Origin: an uncultured Lachnospiraceae bacterium
GTDB taxonomy: Bacteria; Bacillota; Clostridia; Lachnospirales; Lachnospiraceae
NCBI GenBank assembly: GCA_944380605.1
Contig: CALWIA010000014.1
Coordinates: forward strand, 1 to 60,273
DNA length: 60,273 bases
Reading direction: 5' to 3'
Part shown: positions 48,825 to 57,446 of the stretch, piece after piece
Layout: every line of letters begins with the position of its first letter
Numbering within the stretch: the stretch's first letter is position 1
Program-made: the position numbers and the translations under genes
The notes under the pieces: model-generated
The model's input: only the letters and a program-made list of their open reading frames with translations
The model's database searches: none
Told to the model about the DNA's origin: nothing

Positions 48825-49928
48825 ATGGAATACCGAGTACACAGAAAAACCGGCGACCGGATCAGCGTCATCGGGCTGGGATCCTCCTATATTTTTGAAA
48901 CCCAGGAAACCGAAGCCATCCGCGCCATGACGTATGCCCATGAACAGGGCGTCAACTATATGGATTTTGCCACCGCCGGCCCCCAGACCTTCCGCTACGC
49001 GGGACAGGCCTTTGCCTCCATACGGAATGAGATGTTTTATCAGGTGCACTTTGGGGCAAACTATGAAACCGGAGAATACGGATGGACCACGGATCTGGAC
49101 ACCATCAAACACCAGATCGACTGGCAGTTAAAAGAACTGCGGACGGATTACATCGATTACGGCTTTATTCACTGCCTGGACACCTCCGCCGACTGGAAGG
49201 CCTATCAGGCCAACGGCGTACTGGATTATCTGCTGGAAATGAAAAAGAACGGAACCGTCCGCCATATCGGGCTGTCTTCCCATACGCCGGCGCTGGTCCG
49301 GGAAGTCCTGGACTCTGCGGGAACCAGCCTGCTGGATCAGCTGATGTTTTCCATCAACCCCTCTTATGACTGCCAATACGGCGAATATGCCAGAGGCAGC
49401 GCCAGCGAGCGCATGGAACTGTACCGGCGCTGCGAAGCGGCAGGTATCGGCATCTCCGTCATGAAGCCCTTTTCCGGCGGGCAGCTGCTGAATGAAGAAA
49501 CCTCTCCCTTCGGAAAGGCGCTGACCCGGTATCAGTGCATCCAATACGCGCTGGACAAACCCGGCGTACTGACGGTGCTGCCCGGCGTCCGGAACCAGGA
49601 AGACGTCCGGGACCTGCTGGGATTCTTTGACGCGTCTGCCGAGGAACGGGATTATTCCGTCATCAGCGCCCTGACCCCCAAAGACGCGGCAGGCGTCTGC
49701 GTATACTGCAATCACTGCCAGCCCTGTCCGGCGGGTCTGAATATTGGGCTGATCAACAAATACTACGACCTGGCAGTGATCGGCGATACCATGGCGGCGG
49801 ATCATTATGAGAAGCTGGAGAAAAAGGCTTCTGACTGTATTTCCTGCGGCCACTGTGACCGCCGCTGTCCTTTCCATGCGGCTCAGTCCCAACGGATGAA
49901 AACCATTGCGGCATACTTTGAAAAATAA
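48825..49928 (+). CDS. Aldo/keto reductase-like protein with C-terminal 4Fe-4S domain
   Basis: A 367-residue protein. Residues about 1-280 form the AKR barrel. The C-terminal part holds two cysteine clusters, CVYCNHCQPC and CISCGHCDRRC, the layout of a 4Fe-4S-containing AKR subfamily. The catalytic tetrad looks incomplete. The usual FDTAxxY reads DFATAGPQT with no Tyr, and the ATK position reads YQVHFGAN with no Lys; only the His in GFIHCLD is plain. It may be redox-active through clusters rather than a standard NADPH ketoreductase. AGGACAGGTG precedes ATG 48825. Last gene of the operon. Confidence 0.88.
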   Translation: MEYRVHRKTGDRISVIGLGSSYIFETQETEAIRAMTYAHEQGVNYMDFATAGPQTFRYAGQAFASIRNEMFYQVHFGANYETGEYGWTTDLDTIKHQIDWQLKELRTDYIDYGFIHCLDTSADWKAYQANGVLDYLLEMKKNGTVRHIGLSSHTPALVREVLDSAGTSLLDQLMFSINPSYDCQYGEYARGSASERMELYRRCEAAGIGISVMKPFSGGQLLNEETSPFGKALTRYQCIQYALDKPGVLTVLPGVRNQEDVRDLLGFFDASAEERDYSVISALTPKDAAGVCVYCNHCQPCPAGLNIGLINKYYDLAVIGDTMAADHYEKLEKKASDCISCGHCDRRCPFHAAQSQRMKTIAAYFEK

Positions 49929-49949
49929 CCGCATACCAGGTTCTCCTTT

Positions 49950-50390
49950 TCATGTCTCCACGCGGGTCATTTCCGTCAGAACCCGGTTCCGGTACACCAG
50001 ATCGAAGCGCTCAGTAAAGCCCATGGCTTCCCAGAAAGCATTGCCGGCTTCATTGCGGGCAAATACCACCAGGTTGACCTTGTGAATGCCCTGTTCTTTT
50101 AACGCCTCCAGGGCGGTTTCCACCAGCTGCCTGCCAATGCCCTGTCTCTGGCAGGCAGGAGAAACCGCCGTATGGCTGATGTAGCCGCGGCGCCCATCGT
50201 GGCCGGTGAGAATCGCGCCCACAACGCGCCCTTCTTTGACAGCGGCAAAACAGGTATCCGGATTTCTGGCCAGATACCTGGCAATGCCTTCCCGGGAATC
50301 GTCCAGATTATTCAGACCCATGTTCGGACAGCTCAGCCAGAGTTTGTAGATACTGTCATAATCCGCTGTCTGCAGTTTCCGTATTTCCAT
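49950..50390 (-). CDS. GNAT-family N-acetyltransferase
   Basis: A 146-residue acetyltransferase. The acetyl-CoA loop is visible in VSPACQRQGIGRQLVETAL, preceded by GYISHTAV and followed by KVNLVVFARNEAGNAFWEAMGF. The substrate is unknown. AGGAGG lies 7 nt before ATG 50390; the frame extends upstream without a site. Its upstream flank faces the DUF3793 promoter region. Confidence 0.9.
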   Translation of the reverse strand: MEIRKLQTADYDSIYKLWLSCPNMGLNNLDDSREGIARYLARNPDTCFAAVKEGRVVGAILTGHDGRRGYISHTAVSPACQRQGIGRQLVETALEALKEQGIHKVNLVVFARNEAGNAFWEAMGFTERFDLVYRNRVLTEMTRVET

Positions 50391-50541
50391 ATCGTTTCCT
50401 CCTGTCTTTCGCGGCGGCTCCCTTTTGCAGCTGCCGGTTTCCTTTTCCAATTACCACGCATTGTATCACAGCCGCAGCCCGCTGTATACCCGGCGGCTCC
50501 CGGGCGGTTCTGTTTTTCTCATTTTCTTCTTCCGGATTTTC

Positions 50542-50570
50542 TTGACAAATATAAAGTTTCCAGATATAAT
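50542..50570 (+). promoter_or_regulatory. Strong promoter of the DUF3793-flavodoxin unit
   Basis: Perfect TTGACA (50542-50547), 17 bp, perfect TATAAT (50565-50570). The transcript would have a leader of about 120 nt containing two palindromes and no other ORF. Confidence 0.88.
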
Positions 50571-50579
50571 TGCATTATT

Positions 50580-50599
50580 GAGTTAGTTGTTTCTAACTC
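50580..50599. promoter_or_regulatory. Palindromic operator 1 upstream of DUF3793
   Basis: GAGTTAG-6 bp-CTAACTC, a perfect 7-bp dyad at the transcription start, resembling DtxR/MntR-family metal-regulator sites. Confidence 0.55.
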
Positions 50600-50635
50600 C
50601 AATTGCCTCAACGGCATTTTCTTTTTTGCTGTAAG

Positions 50636-50649
50636 TTAGTTTTAACTAA
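50636..50649. promoter_or_regulatory. Palindromic operator 2 upstream of DUF3793
   Basis: TTAGTT-TT-AACTAA, 6-bp arms, sharing the GTTAG half-site with operator 1, 53 bp downstream centre to centre. Confidence 0.45.
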
Positions 50650-50698
50650 TATTGTTGAGAATTTTATGGTTTTCATCCTGTTGGAAAGGAACACGGCT

Positions 50699-51250
50699 AT
50701 GTCTGAAGATTTGGTAATTCGTCACTGCTCCCCCACCCTGGCAGGAATCAAGTCCGGCAATCTTTTTTCCTGCAGCTGTCCCTGCAGAAAAGAGCTGACA
50801 AAGGCCTTATCCCGCTTAAACCGGAAGCTGGTTCCCAAGGGGATCCGCATCCTGCCGCTTAAGGTCTGCCAGGGGCGGGCCCTGATTTACGCCTACCGTC
50901 CCCATGCGCTAAAGCAGGATCTGGCGGACCGCCGCGCCAGGGATCTGCTGCAGCAGTACGGCTATCCGCCGGAAGATCCCGGCGCCTGCGTACGGCACCT
51001 GATGCACCGTCTCCGGTCCTGTGAGGAATTTCCCCATGAGATCGGACTGTTTTTAAGCTATCCGCCGGAAGACGTGCTCGGATTCATCCTGCATCATGCA
51101 TGCAGCCACAAGTGCCAGGGCTGCTGGAAGGTATACGGAAATGAGCAGGAAGCCAAGAACACCTTTGAAAAATACCGGCGGTGCAGCCGGATTTACATTC
51201 AGCAGTGGAAACAGGGGAAATCCATCGAACAGCTCACCGTAGCTGGCTGA
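50699..51250 (+). CDS. DUF3793 family protein
   Basis: A 183-residue DUF3793 protein: HCSPTLAGIKSGNLFSC near the start, CQGRALIYAYRP in the middle, and GLFLSYPPEDVLGFI followed by the cysteine-bearing CSHKCQGCWKVYG. The function is unknown, but the family often lies beside flavodoxin or ferrous-iron transport genes and is taken to be part of iron or redox homeostasis. GGAAAGGAA precedes the ATG. It is followed 43 bp later by a flavodoxin. Confidence 0.88.
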   Translation: MSEDLVIRHCSPTLAGIKSGNLFSCSCPCRKELTKALSRLNRKLVPKGIRILPLKVCQGRALIYAYRPHALKQDLADRRARDLLQQYGYPPEDPGACVRHLMHRLRSCEEFPHEIGLFLSYPPEDVLGFILHHACSHKCQGCWKVYGNEQEAKNTFEKYRRCSRIYIQQWKQGKSIEQLTVAG

Positions 51251-51293
51251 TGTTTCCGCAATAGATCAAAAAAGAATTGGAGGATATTTGTTT

Positions 51294-51716
51294 ATGAGCA
51301 AAATCGCAGTTGTTTACTGGAGCGGCACCGGAAATACGGAGGCCATGGCCGCCGCCGTCGCCGAAGGCGCAAAGGAAAAGGGCGCAGACGCCGTCCTGCT
51401 CACCGCCGCCGAGTTTTCCGCGGATCAGGTCAATGGCTATGACGCCATTGCCTTCGGCTGTCCTTCCATGGGATCGGAGCAGTTGGAAGAAAGCGAGTTT
51501 GAACCCATGTTCTTTGCCTGCGAAGGAAGCCTGCGCGGAAAGAACATCGCTCTGTTCGGCTCCTATGGATGGGGCGACGGAGAGTGGATGCGCAGCTGGG
51601 AATCCCGCTGTGCCGACGACGGAGCCGTTCTGGTCTGCGACAGCGTCATCTGCAACGAGGCTCCCGACGACGAAGCGCTGTCGGCGTGCCGCGGACTGGG
51701 AGCCGCGCTGGTTTAG
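51294..51716 (+). CDS. Flavodoxin
   Basis: A 140-residue short-chain flavodoxin. The FMN phosphate loop is SGTGNTEAMA (about 10-19), the first isoalloxazine loop is near FGCPSMGSEQLEE, and the second is FGSYGWGDGEWM. It carries electrons in place of ferredoxin, typically under iron limitation. ATG 51294 has GGAGG 10 nt upstream. Downstream of DUF3793 under the same promoter. Confidence 0.93.
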   Translation: MSKIAVVYWSGTGNTEAMAAAVAEGAKEKGADAVLLTAAEFSADQVNGYDAIAFGCPSMGSEQLEESEFEPMFFACEGSLRGKNIALFGSYGWGDGEWMRSWESRCADDGAVLVCDSVICNEAPDDEALSACRGLGAALV

Positions 51717-51760
51717 AAAAATCTGAATTTCCGGCCGCACATTGGGGCATACATGCCAAT

Positions 51761-51800
51761 GTCTGACGCCGCTATGGCAATGGCCATGCCGGCGTCAGAC
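51761..51800. terminator. Hairpin between flavodoxin and convergent AKR gene
   Basis: Perfect arms GTCTGACGCCG (51761-51771) and CGGCGTCAGAC (51790-51800), with inner ATGGC/GCCAT pairing. There is no clear T-tract on either strand, so terminator function is uncertain. Confidence 0.5.
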
Positions 51801-51808
51801 TGACAGCA

Positions 51809-52870
51809 TCAGGAGCGCGAAAATGTTCCGCCCTGTATTTCCTGATTGCCGGTGCTCCAAACATGCCGCTCCTTAGCAGCCTGAGGAGTGTTTTGAGCCA
51901 TAACTCCCACCAGTTTATGGGGCACATAGGGCTCTTCCAGATAAGTGATCTCTTCATTCGTAAGCGTAAGCTCCACGGCTTTTGCAGCACCTTCGATATG
52001 CTGCTTCTTTGTCGCGCCGACCACCGGAGCCGTCACCTTTGTAAGCAGCCAGGCAAGAGAAATCTCTGTCATGGATACGCCATGCGTTTCCGCCAGTTCC
52101 GCCACACGGTCGATGATAAATTGATCCTGTTTGGCTGCAGCATCGTATTTGAGCTTCGCATAACTGTCTTCTTCCAGGCGTTTGGACGTTTCTCCTGGAT
52201 GCTTGGAAAGACGGCCTCCAGCCAAAGCACTGTATGGCGTCATGGCGATGTTGTCCTCGGCGCAGAGCTTTGCCATCTCCCGTTCTTCCTCCCGGAAAAT
52301 CAGGTTGTAGTGGCCCTGTATGGAAATGAATTTTGCAAAGCCTTCTTTTTCTGCCAGCGCATTGGCTTTGACCAGCTGATAAGCAAAGCAGTTGGATATG
52401 CCGATGCAGCGCGCCTTTCCCGCCTTCACAATACGGTTCAGACCATCCATGATGTCATAAAGCGGCGTTTCATAATCCCACATATGATAAATGTAAAGAT
52501 CCACGTAGTCCGTCCCAAGATTACGAAGACTCGTATCGATCATGTTCTGGATGTGCTGCTGTCCGCTGATGCCAGCCCCGATCTCTTCCTGCGTGCGAGG
52601 CAGAAATTTGGTAGCAATCACCACCTCATCCCGCTTTGCAAAGTCACGGATGGCATGCCCCAGATACTGCTCGCTGGTGCCGCTCTGATAGCCCACGGCG
52701 GTATCAAAAAAATTTACTCCCAGCTCCAGTCCACGCTTTATGATCTCTCTGGAATGCTCCTCATCAAGGGTCCAGCTATGCTGCCCGTTATTGGGATCTC
52801 CAAAGCCCATACAGCCCATGCAGATGCGGGATACATTAAGATCTGAATTTCCTAATTTTGTATATTTCAT
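51809..52870 (-). CDS. Aldo/keto reductase
   Basis: A 353-residue NADPH-type aldo/keto reductase. The tetrad is intact: Asp and Tyr in FDTAVGYQSGTSEQ, Lys in VIATKFL, His in DLYIYHMWD. GISNCFAYQL and the C-terminal cofactor site follow (VVGATKKQHIEGAAKAVEL). The substrate is unknown. AGGAGA precedes the ATG. It appears to be the last gene of the 57.4-51.8 kb redox operon. Its codon use (TTT, ATA, TAT) is less GC-rich than most of the window, hinting at a different history. Confidence 0.93.
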   Translation of the reverse strand: MKYTKLGNSDLNVSRICMGCMGFGDPNNGQHSWTLDEEHSREIIKRGLELGVNFFDTAVGYQSGTSEQYLGHAIRDFAKRDEVVIATKFLPRTQEEIGAGISGQQHIQNMIDTSLRNLGTDYVDLYIYHMWDYETPLYDIMDGLNRIVKAGKARCIGISNCFAYQLVKANALAEKEGFAKFISIQGHYNLIFREEEREMAKLCAEDNIAMTPYSALAGGRLSKHPGETSKRLEEDSYAKLKYDAAAKQDQFIIDRVAELAETHGVSMTEISLAWLLTKVTAPVVGATKKQHIEGAAKAVELTLTNEEITYLEEPYVPHKLVGVMAQNTPQAAKERHVWSTGNQEIQGGTFSRS

Positions 52871-52929
52871 ACATCTATTCTCCTGTCCTCAGACTCTTCT
52901 TCTCAAGCCTGTTATATACCGAGACTTTA

Positions 52930-53367
52930 TTACTCAAGCCCATTATATGCCGCATCCTCCACCGACTCGCACCACTCGTTTGAAGTTTCCTCGCCGGGTA
53001 CCTCTACCGCAATATGGGAGAACCAGCTGCCCTTCTTGGCCCCGTGCCAGTGCTTGACCCCCGCTGGAATGGTGATGACCATACCAGGTGTCAGGCTCTG
53101 AGCAGGCTTACCTTCCTCCTGATACCAGCCCTCTCCCGCGGTGCAGATCAGGATCTGTCCCCCACCGTTTTTGGCGTGATGGATGTGCCAGTTATTGCGG
53201 CAGCCCGGTTCAAAGGTCACGTTGGCCAGAAATACCGGGCATTTGCCCGCTTCCGTCAGCGGGTTCAGATAGGAATTTCCGATGAAATACTGGGCATAGG
53301 CCGTGTTGGCATTTCCAAGGCCGAATACATTTTCTCTGTCAAATAGTTCTTTTTCGTTGATACGCAT
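52930..53367 (-). CDS. Cupin-domain protein
   Basis: A 145-residue single-domain cupin. The metal-binding first motif is WHIHHAKNGGGQILICTAGEG and the second is PGMVITIPAGVKHWHGA. Similar cupins are often encoded next to carboxymuconolactone-decarboxylase-like and aldo/keto reductase genes, as here. Enzymatic role unknown. AGGAGG precedes the ATG; 15 bp separate it from the flavodoxin gene upstream. Confidence 0.92.
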   Translation of the reverse strand: MRINEKELFDRENVFGLGNANTAYAQYFIGNSYLNPLTEAGKCPVFLANVTFEPGCRNNWHIHHAKNGGGQILICTAGEGWYQEEGKPAQSLTPGMVITIPAGVKHWHGAKKGSWFSHIAVEVPGEETSNEWCESVEDAAYNGLE

Positions 53368-53382
53368 GGTTTTCTCCTCCTG

Positions 53383-53892
53383 TTATCCATTGAAAATCAA
53401 ATTTTCCTGTATCCATTTTCTGATCCGTTCCTTGACCAATCCACCTCCATCCCCAATCACTTCCAACGGCTCTCTCACATCCGCTTTGGGACATAACTTC
53501 ATAATATCCTTTCTGAAATCTGCCGGCACACCTCCGCAGTGGGAATCAAATGGAAGAAGAATCTTTCCGGAAAGGTCATTTTTGTAAAGCCAGGATGCCA
53601 GCGGCGGTGCGACGGTCCCGCACCAGTTGGGAGAACCTGCAAAAATTACTTGATAAGAAACCGGTGAAGGCGCACCCGGAAGTAAGATGGGATGATATCC
53701 ATGTTCCACTTCTTTTTTTACCTGGTTAAGGAGCTCCGGAAATGCCATGGGGTAGGGCTGCCAGGGATATATTTCATATCTGTCTCCCCCTGTAAGCTCC
53801 TGAATGCTCTTGGCGATCCGGTGAGTATTTCCCGAATAAGAATAGGAAACGATCAGCGGCTGAGGATCCAGGCCCCTCTGCTTACTTGTCAT
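53383..53892 (-). CDS. Flavodoxin family protein
   Basis: A 169-residue flavodoxin. The FMN phosphate loop is SYSGNTHRIAKS (18-29), and later parts show AGSPNWCGTVAPPLASWL and PFDSHCGG, typical of the flavodoxin_4 type that lacks the acidic surface of classical flavodoxins. ATG 53892 overlaps the stop of the preceding flavin reductase gene by 11 bp, so translation is coupled. A TTG eight codons upstream is less likely. Confidence 0.9.
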   Translation of the reverse strand: MTSKQRGLDPQPLIVSYSYSGNTHRIAKSIQELTGGDRYEIYPWQPYPMAFPELLNQVKKEVEHGYHPILLPGAPSPVSYQVIFAGSPNWCGTVAPPLASWLYKNDLSGKILLPFDSHCGGVPADFRKDIMKLCPKADVREPLEVIGDGGGLVKERIRKWIQENLIFNG

Positions 53893-54430
53893 TTCCAAAG
53901 GACATGCACGTTCCAATCACATCTCCCGTCCTCAGATACTCATAGGTGGGCATCTCAAAGAGCACCGGCTTCAGGACATGATAGTTTACCTTCCCTTCCG
54001 GAGTGAGCATATTTTCCTCCGCATAGGTATTGTCGATGGTACAGATAAAGCTCTCAAAGCCTTTTGTCTCGTAGATATCCTCCACGCTGCATTCCATCAC
54101 TACCGGGGCCTCCTTGATCATAGGCACTCCCGCCTCGCTCAAACAATAATCAAAAAGCTGGGACTTGTCCTCCCTGCTTCCGCTTACGCAGCCGGAACGG
54201 TCCGCCTTGGGAAGCAGGGCCTCATCCACGATGTTGATGGAGAGCTTCCGGCTCTCTTTAATGCCCTGATTCGTATAATGGGCTGCCGCTAAACTTATCA
54301 TCACATGGTCATGACCGATAATTCCTAAGTGTCCGACTAACAGCCAGTTGGGTTTTCCATTTACCATGGCTCCAACTACTGCCAAGGGGGTAGGATAAAG
54401 TGCAAGTGCGTTTCCAATCTTCTTTTTCAT
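53882..54430 (-). CDS. Flavin reductase-like FMN-binding protein
   Basis: A 182-residue flavin reductase/flavoredoxin family protein: TPLAVVGAMVNGKPNWLLVG, then GHDHVMISLAAAHYTNQGIK and ESRKLSINIVDE. It would bind FMN and exchange electrons with the overlapping flavodoxin gene product. ATG 54430 has GGAGG 9 nt upstream. Part of the redox operon. Confidence 0.9.
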   Translation of the reverse strand: MKKKIGNALALYPTPLAVVGAMVNGKPNWLLVGHLGIIGHDHVMISLAAAHYTNQGIKESRKLSINIVDEALLPKADRSGCVSGSREDKSQLFDYCLSEAGVPMIKEAPVVMECSVEDIYETKGFESFICTIDNTYAEENMLTPEGKVNYHVLKPVLFEMPTYEYLRTGDVIGTCMSFGNDK

Positions 54431-54495
54431 GATTTCATACCTCCATTCATTTTGCCGCGTTTGCCGCGGGTAAGTACCGAAAACCAGTAAGCGAT

Positions 54496-55128
54496 TCATA
54501 TGAATGTTCCCATCATGGCCAGGCAGTCAATGTAAAACAGCGGCACCGGTTCATTGAAATCCAGAAATACGAACTGGGTGCGCAGGAACATATAGGTGAG
54601 AAGATCCCTGCGTATAAACACAGCCAAACCGTAAACGGCTGTCGCCGCTCCGAGGATGCGCAGGAGCATTTTCCGTGTCTTTGAAACCGCCTGTCCGCCA
54701 TTGACTGCCCGCCCTATCATACCAAGGATCTTTCCCCAGTGCAGTCCCAGATGCAGGGACATCAGCACAAATCCCCAATAGGAAGAAGCCATGTGCAGAA
54801 GCCTTGCAAAAGACAGGCTGCCATGCATTCCAAGAAAGGCAAATACATGGTTGGAAAGCAGGATTCCGCTTATCATAAGGCCGATCATGGCAGCAAGCAG
54901 CAGAACATCTATGATGAGCATAAAGGTGCGGAAAAGATTGTATTTCCCCCGAAACAGATTTTTATGCCAGCTGCCGTTGAGCAGATGATGGACAATGAAT
55001 AGGGCAAACATCCCTGCCCCCGCCCATTCGTGAGCTGCCTCTCCCCAGAACTGGTATCCCATTAAAAAGAGCAGCAGGAGCGTCATCAGGATATCGATTC
55101 CGACTTTTACTCTCGCCTTCGGCTTCAC
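54496..55128 (-). CDS. DUF4405 / flavinylation-associated cytochrome b-like membrane protein
   Basis: A 210-residue membrane protein with four or five helices and histidines spaced like b-heme ligands: [35 protein letters not shown] and LHLGLHWGK. This is the DUF4405 family, described as flavinylation-associated cytochrome because it co-occurs with ApbE-modified extracytosolic flavoproteins. It could pass electrons across the membrane. The start is GTG 55128, with AGGAGGAGG upstream. Located between FMN reductase and flavin reductase genes in the redox operon. Confidence 0.82.
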   Translation of the reverse strand: MKPKARVKVGIDILMTLLLLFLMGYQFWGEAAHEWAGAGMFALFIVHHLLNGSWHKNLFRGKYNLFRTFMLIIDVLLLAAMIGLMISGILLSNHVFAFLGMHGSLSFARLLHMASSYWGFVLMSLHLGLHWGKILGMIGRAVNGGQAVSKTRKMLLRILGAATAVYGLAVFIRRDLLTYMFLRTQFVFLDFNEPVPLFYIDCLAMMGTFI

Positions 55129-55194
55129 AAAGCCTCCTCCTTTCCCGGCTTACACGGTCAGGCCAGGGTCTTCCTCCTCGAACTTTGTAATTCG

Positions 55195-55731
55195 TCATCT
55201 CAAGCAATTTCCCAACTGATAGGCCTGCTGAGGAAACTGCGAATGCTCCGTCATGGAAGGGGTACCGCAGCCATAGCCCAGCACCATGCCCATATCCTGA
55301 AGGTTCAGATACCGCACCAGGGTCTTATAGTGGGCTTCCAGCGCTTCAAAGGTCCAGCTGTCGCTGTTCCATGCCGCGGCAAGCAATGCCGACTTCATAT
55401 GTTTTTTCTGGATGGAACTGTTGAAGGCACAAAACCGGTCGATCATTTTTTTCAGCTGGGCAGACATGCCATAGTAATAAAGCGGCGTGGCAAACACCAG
55501 CATATCCGCATCCAGAATCTTTTCGCGTATGGTCTCCACGTCGTCCTTCTGCACACAGGGGCCTTCATAACCGCAGTGGATGCATCCGATGCAGGGATGG
55601 ATATCCGCATGGGCCGCATCAATCAGCTCTGCAGTATGGCCCGCTCCTTCGGCCCCCTGCCGGAAGCAGTCTGCCAGGATGTGGGTGGAGCCGTTTTTGT
55701 TGGGGCTGCCTTCTAAAACAACGATCTTCAT
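55195..55731 (-). CDS. NADPH-dependent FMN reductase / iron-sulfur flavoprotein-like
   Basis: A 178-residue flavodoxin-fold reductase. GSPNKNGSTHILAD is the FMN phosphate loop, CIGCIHCGYEGPC holds the cysteines that bind a 4Fe-4S cluster in iron-sulfur flavoproteins, and FATPLYYYGMSAQLK is the flavin edge. It transfers electrons from NAD(P)H or ferredoxin. GGAGG precedes the ATG; 12 bp after the CMD gene. Confidence 0.92.
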   Translation of the reverse strand: MKIVVLEGSPNKNGSTHILADCFRQGAEGAGHTAELIDAAHADIHPCIGCIHCGYEGPCVQKDDVETIREKILDADMLVFATPLYYYGMSAQLKKMIDRFCAFNSSIQKKHMKSALLAAAWNSDSWTFEALEAHYKTLVRYLNLQDMGMVLGYGCGTPSMTEHSQFPQQAYQLGNCLR

Positions 55732-55743
55732 CCCAAAGCCTCC

Positions 55744-56523
55744 TTACTTTCTTTCCTGCCTCGTCTCATCTGCCAGCAAATCCTTGCAGGCATTCAGGGC
55801 ATTGAACAGCCTTGGAATCCCCATATAGCCGCCGGCATGTACCAGAGCGCAGACAATTTCCTCTCTGGTGTTTCCCGCTTTCAGGGCTCCCTCCACATGG
55901 CTCTTTACCTGTGCTTCCGCGCCTCCCAGGGCCGCCAGCAGCACCACCGTAAGCAGTTCCCGGGTCTTGCAGTCCAATCCGGTGCGGGTATAAAAGTCGC
56001 CGAAGCAAAGTTCCGTCAAAAACCGGGGCACTGCCTCATCAAAAGGCTTCGGCAGCCAGGTATAGCGGTCCTGGATCTCATCTCCATAGATCGGAGCCTG
56101 AATCGCCAGGCCCTTTTCATACCGCTCCTCCGCAGAGACCAGCGTCTTCTGTTTGGGCAAAGGCAGTTCCACGCCATTTTGCACGAACACCTCATTCATG
56201 ACAGCAATGGCATTGAGGGTCTTGGGAAAGCCGATGAAGGGCGCGCACTGATAGATGGCTTCCCGGATCTCCACCGGCGTACAGCCCGCGTTGAGGCTGG
56301 CCCCTACATGGGCCTTGATCTGCGGCAGGGCGCTTAACACGGTAAGCACCGTGACCGTCACCAGTTCCCGCATCCGGTTGTCCAGACTTCCGGTATAACA
56401 CACATCTCCAAAGATATAGCCCTGAAGGATCTGCATAAATTCGCCGTCGCTGCCCTCGTCTCCGGCAGCATGGCTGTGAAACAGTTCCTGCATTTTCTGT
56501 TCGGTTCTTTCTTCTCGGTTCAT
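55744..56523 (-). CDS. Tandem carboxymuconolactone decarboxylase-like protein
   Basis: A 259-residue protein with two CMD domains: one around 45-110 (RMRELVTVTVLTVLSALP, HVGASLNAGCTPVEIREAI) and one around 180-245 (KTRELLTVVLLAALGG, HVEGALKAGNTREEI). No AhpD-type CxxC pair is visible, so a peroxidase role is not supported. Such proteins commonly cluster with cupins, flavodoxins and AKRs in Clostridia. AGGAGG precedes the ATG. Confidence 0.92.
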   Translation of the reverse strand: MNREERTEQKMQELFHSHAAGDEGSDGEFMQILQGYIFGDVCYTGSLDNRMRELVTVTVLTVLSALPQIKAHVGASLNAGCTPVEIREAIYQCAPFIGFPKTLNAIAVMNEVFVQNGVELPLPKQKTLVSAEERYEKGLAIQAPIYGDEIQDRYTWLPKPFDEAVPRFLTELCFGDFYTRTGLDCKTRELLTVVLLAALGGAEAQVKSHVEGALKAGNTREEIVCALVHAGGYMGIPRLFNALNACKDLLADETRQERK

Positions 56524-56545
56524 AAATCTTCCCTCCTGATTTTGT

Positions 56546-57409
56546 CTATTCGATCGCTTCTACAGTGATGGTTCCGGACATCCCGCGAATCTGCTCCGCG
56601 CCTGAAACTGCGTGCCCTAACTCATATAAAGAAGGATTTTCGTTAAAATTATCATAAAACATCACAACATCGCCCCAAGGCTCATAATAAGCCAGCGTCC
56701 CGGCGCCTGTGCCGGACGAAGCGAGGGGTGTTTCCGCACATGCCAGCGCTTCCGGCGGATAAAAAATCTTTTCGTTGGTACTGAAATCTTCCGCATTCAC
56801 GGTGAGCGGCAGCATCTCATAAAGCGCGTCTGCCGCTATACTGCCGTTCAGTTCATAAATCACTTCCGCGTCTCCAAACTGTACCGATATCTGTTTTCCC
56901 GGCATATCTGTCTCCTCCTTTGTCTGACTGCCATAGCCAAGTTCATCGATCCAGGCTTTTACGGCTTCTTCTGAAGATGCCGCCTCCTCCTCATAACAAT
57001 CAAAAATATGATCGGAGATCACAGCTCCCGGAGCCGCTTCGGCGATCTGCTCTACGCTGCCTGCAAGACCTCCCGTGCCATGGGAACAGAACAGATATAC
57101 CTGTTTTCCGGAAAGGTCGTTTTGTTCCAAAAATGAAAGCAGAGCCATGGGAACGCCATACCACCAGTTTGGGTAACCCAAAAACACGGTGTCATATTGA
57201 TCAAGATTTTCAACATTCTCCATAAGTTCCGGCCTGGCATCTGCTCCCCGCTCTTCGTTCGCTCTCTCAAGGCATGCATCCCAGTCGCTGGAATAAGGAT
57301 CCGTAACTCGGATAGAGAATAAGTCGCCTCCCGTTTCTTCCTGGACCCAGCCCGCCAGCTGCTGCACGTTTCCCGGAGGAACGACGCTGGGGGAAGATAC
57401 CGCGTCCAC
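56546..57409 (-). pseudogene. Flavodoxin_4/cyclophilin-like fusion, 5'-truncated
   Basis: An open frame of 287 codons from GTG 57409. Residues 1-165 match the flavodoxin_4 fold (LGYPNWWYGVPMALLSFLEQ, FCSHGTGGLAGS). Residues 175-287 match the cyclophilin-like domain (DAEVIYELNGSIAADALYEM). The normal N-terminus, with signal sequence and first beta strand (a YFS-type segment before the FMN loop), is missing. An in-frame TAA lies only four codons upstream (57421-57419). GGAGG is just 2 nt from the GTG, too close for good initiation. It therefore looks truncated, though a promoter precedes it and the rest is intact. Confidence 0.75.
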
Positions 57410-57446
57410 ATCCTCCGCTTAAAGCATAGATCCGTTTTCTGTTTTT

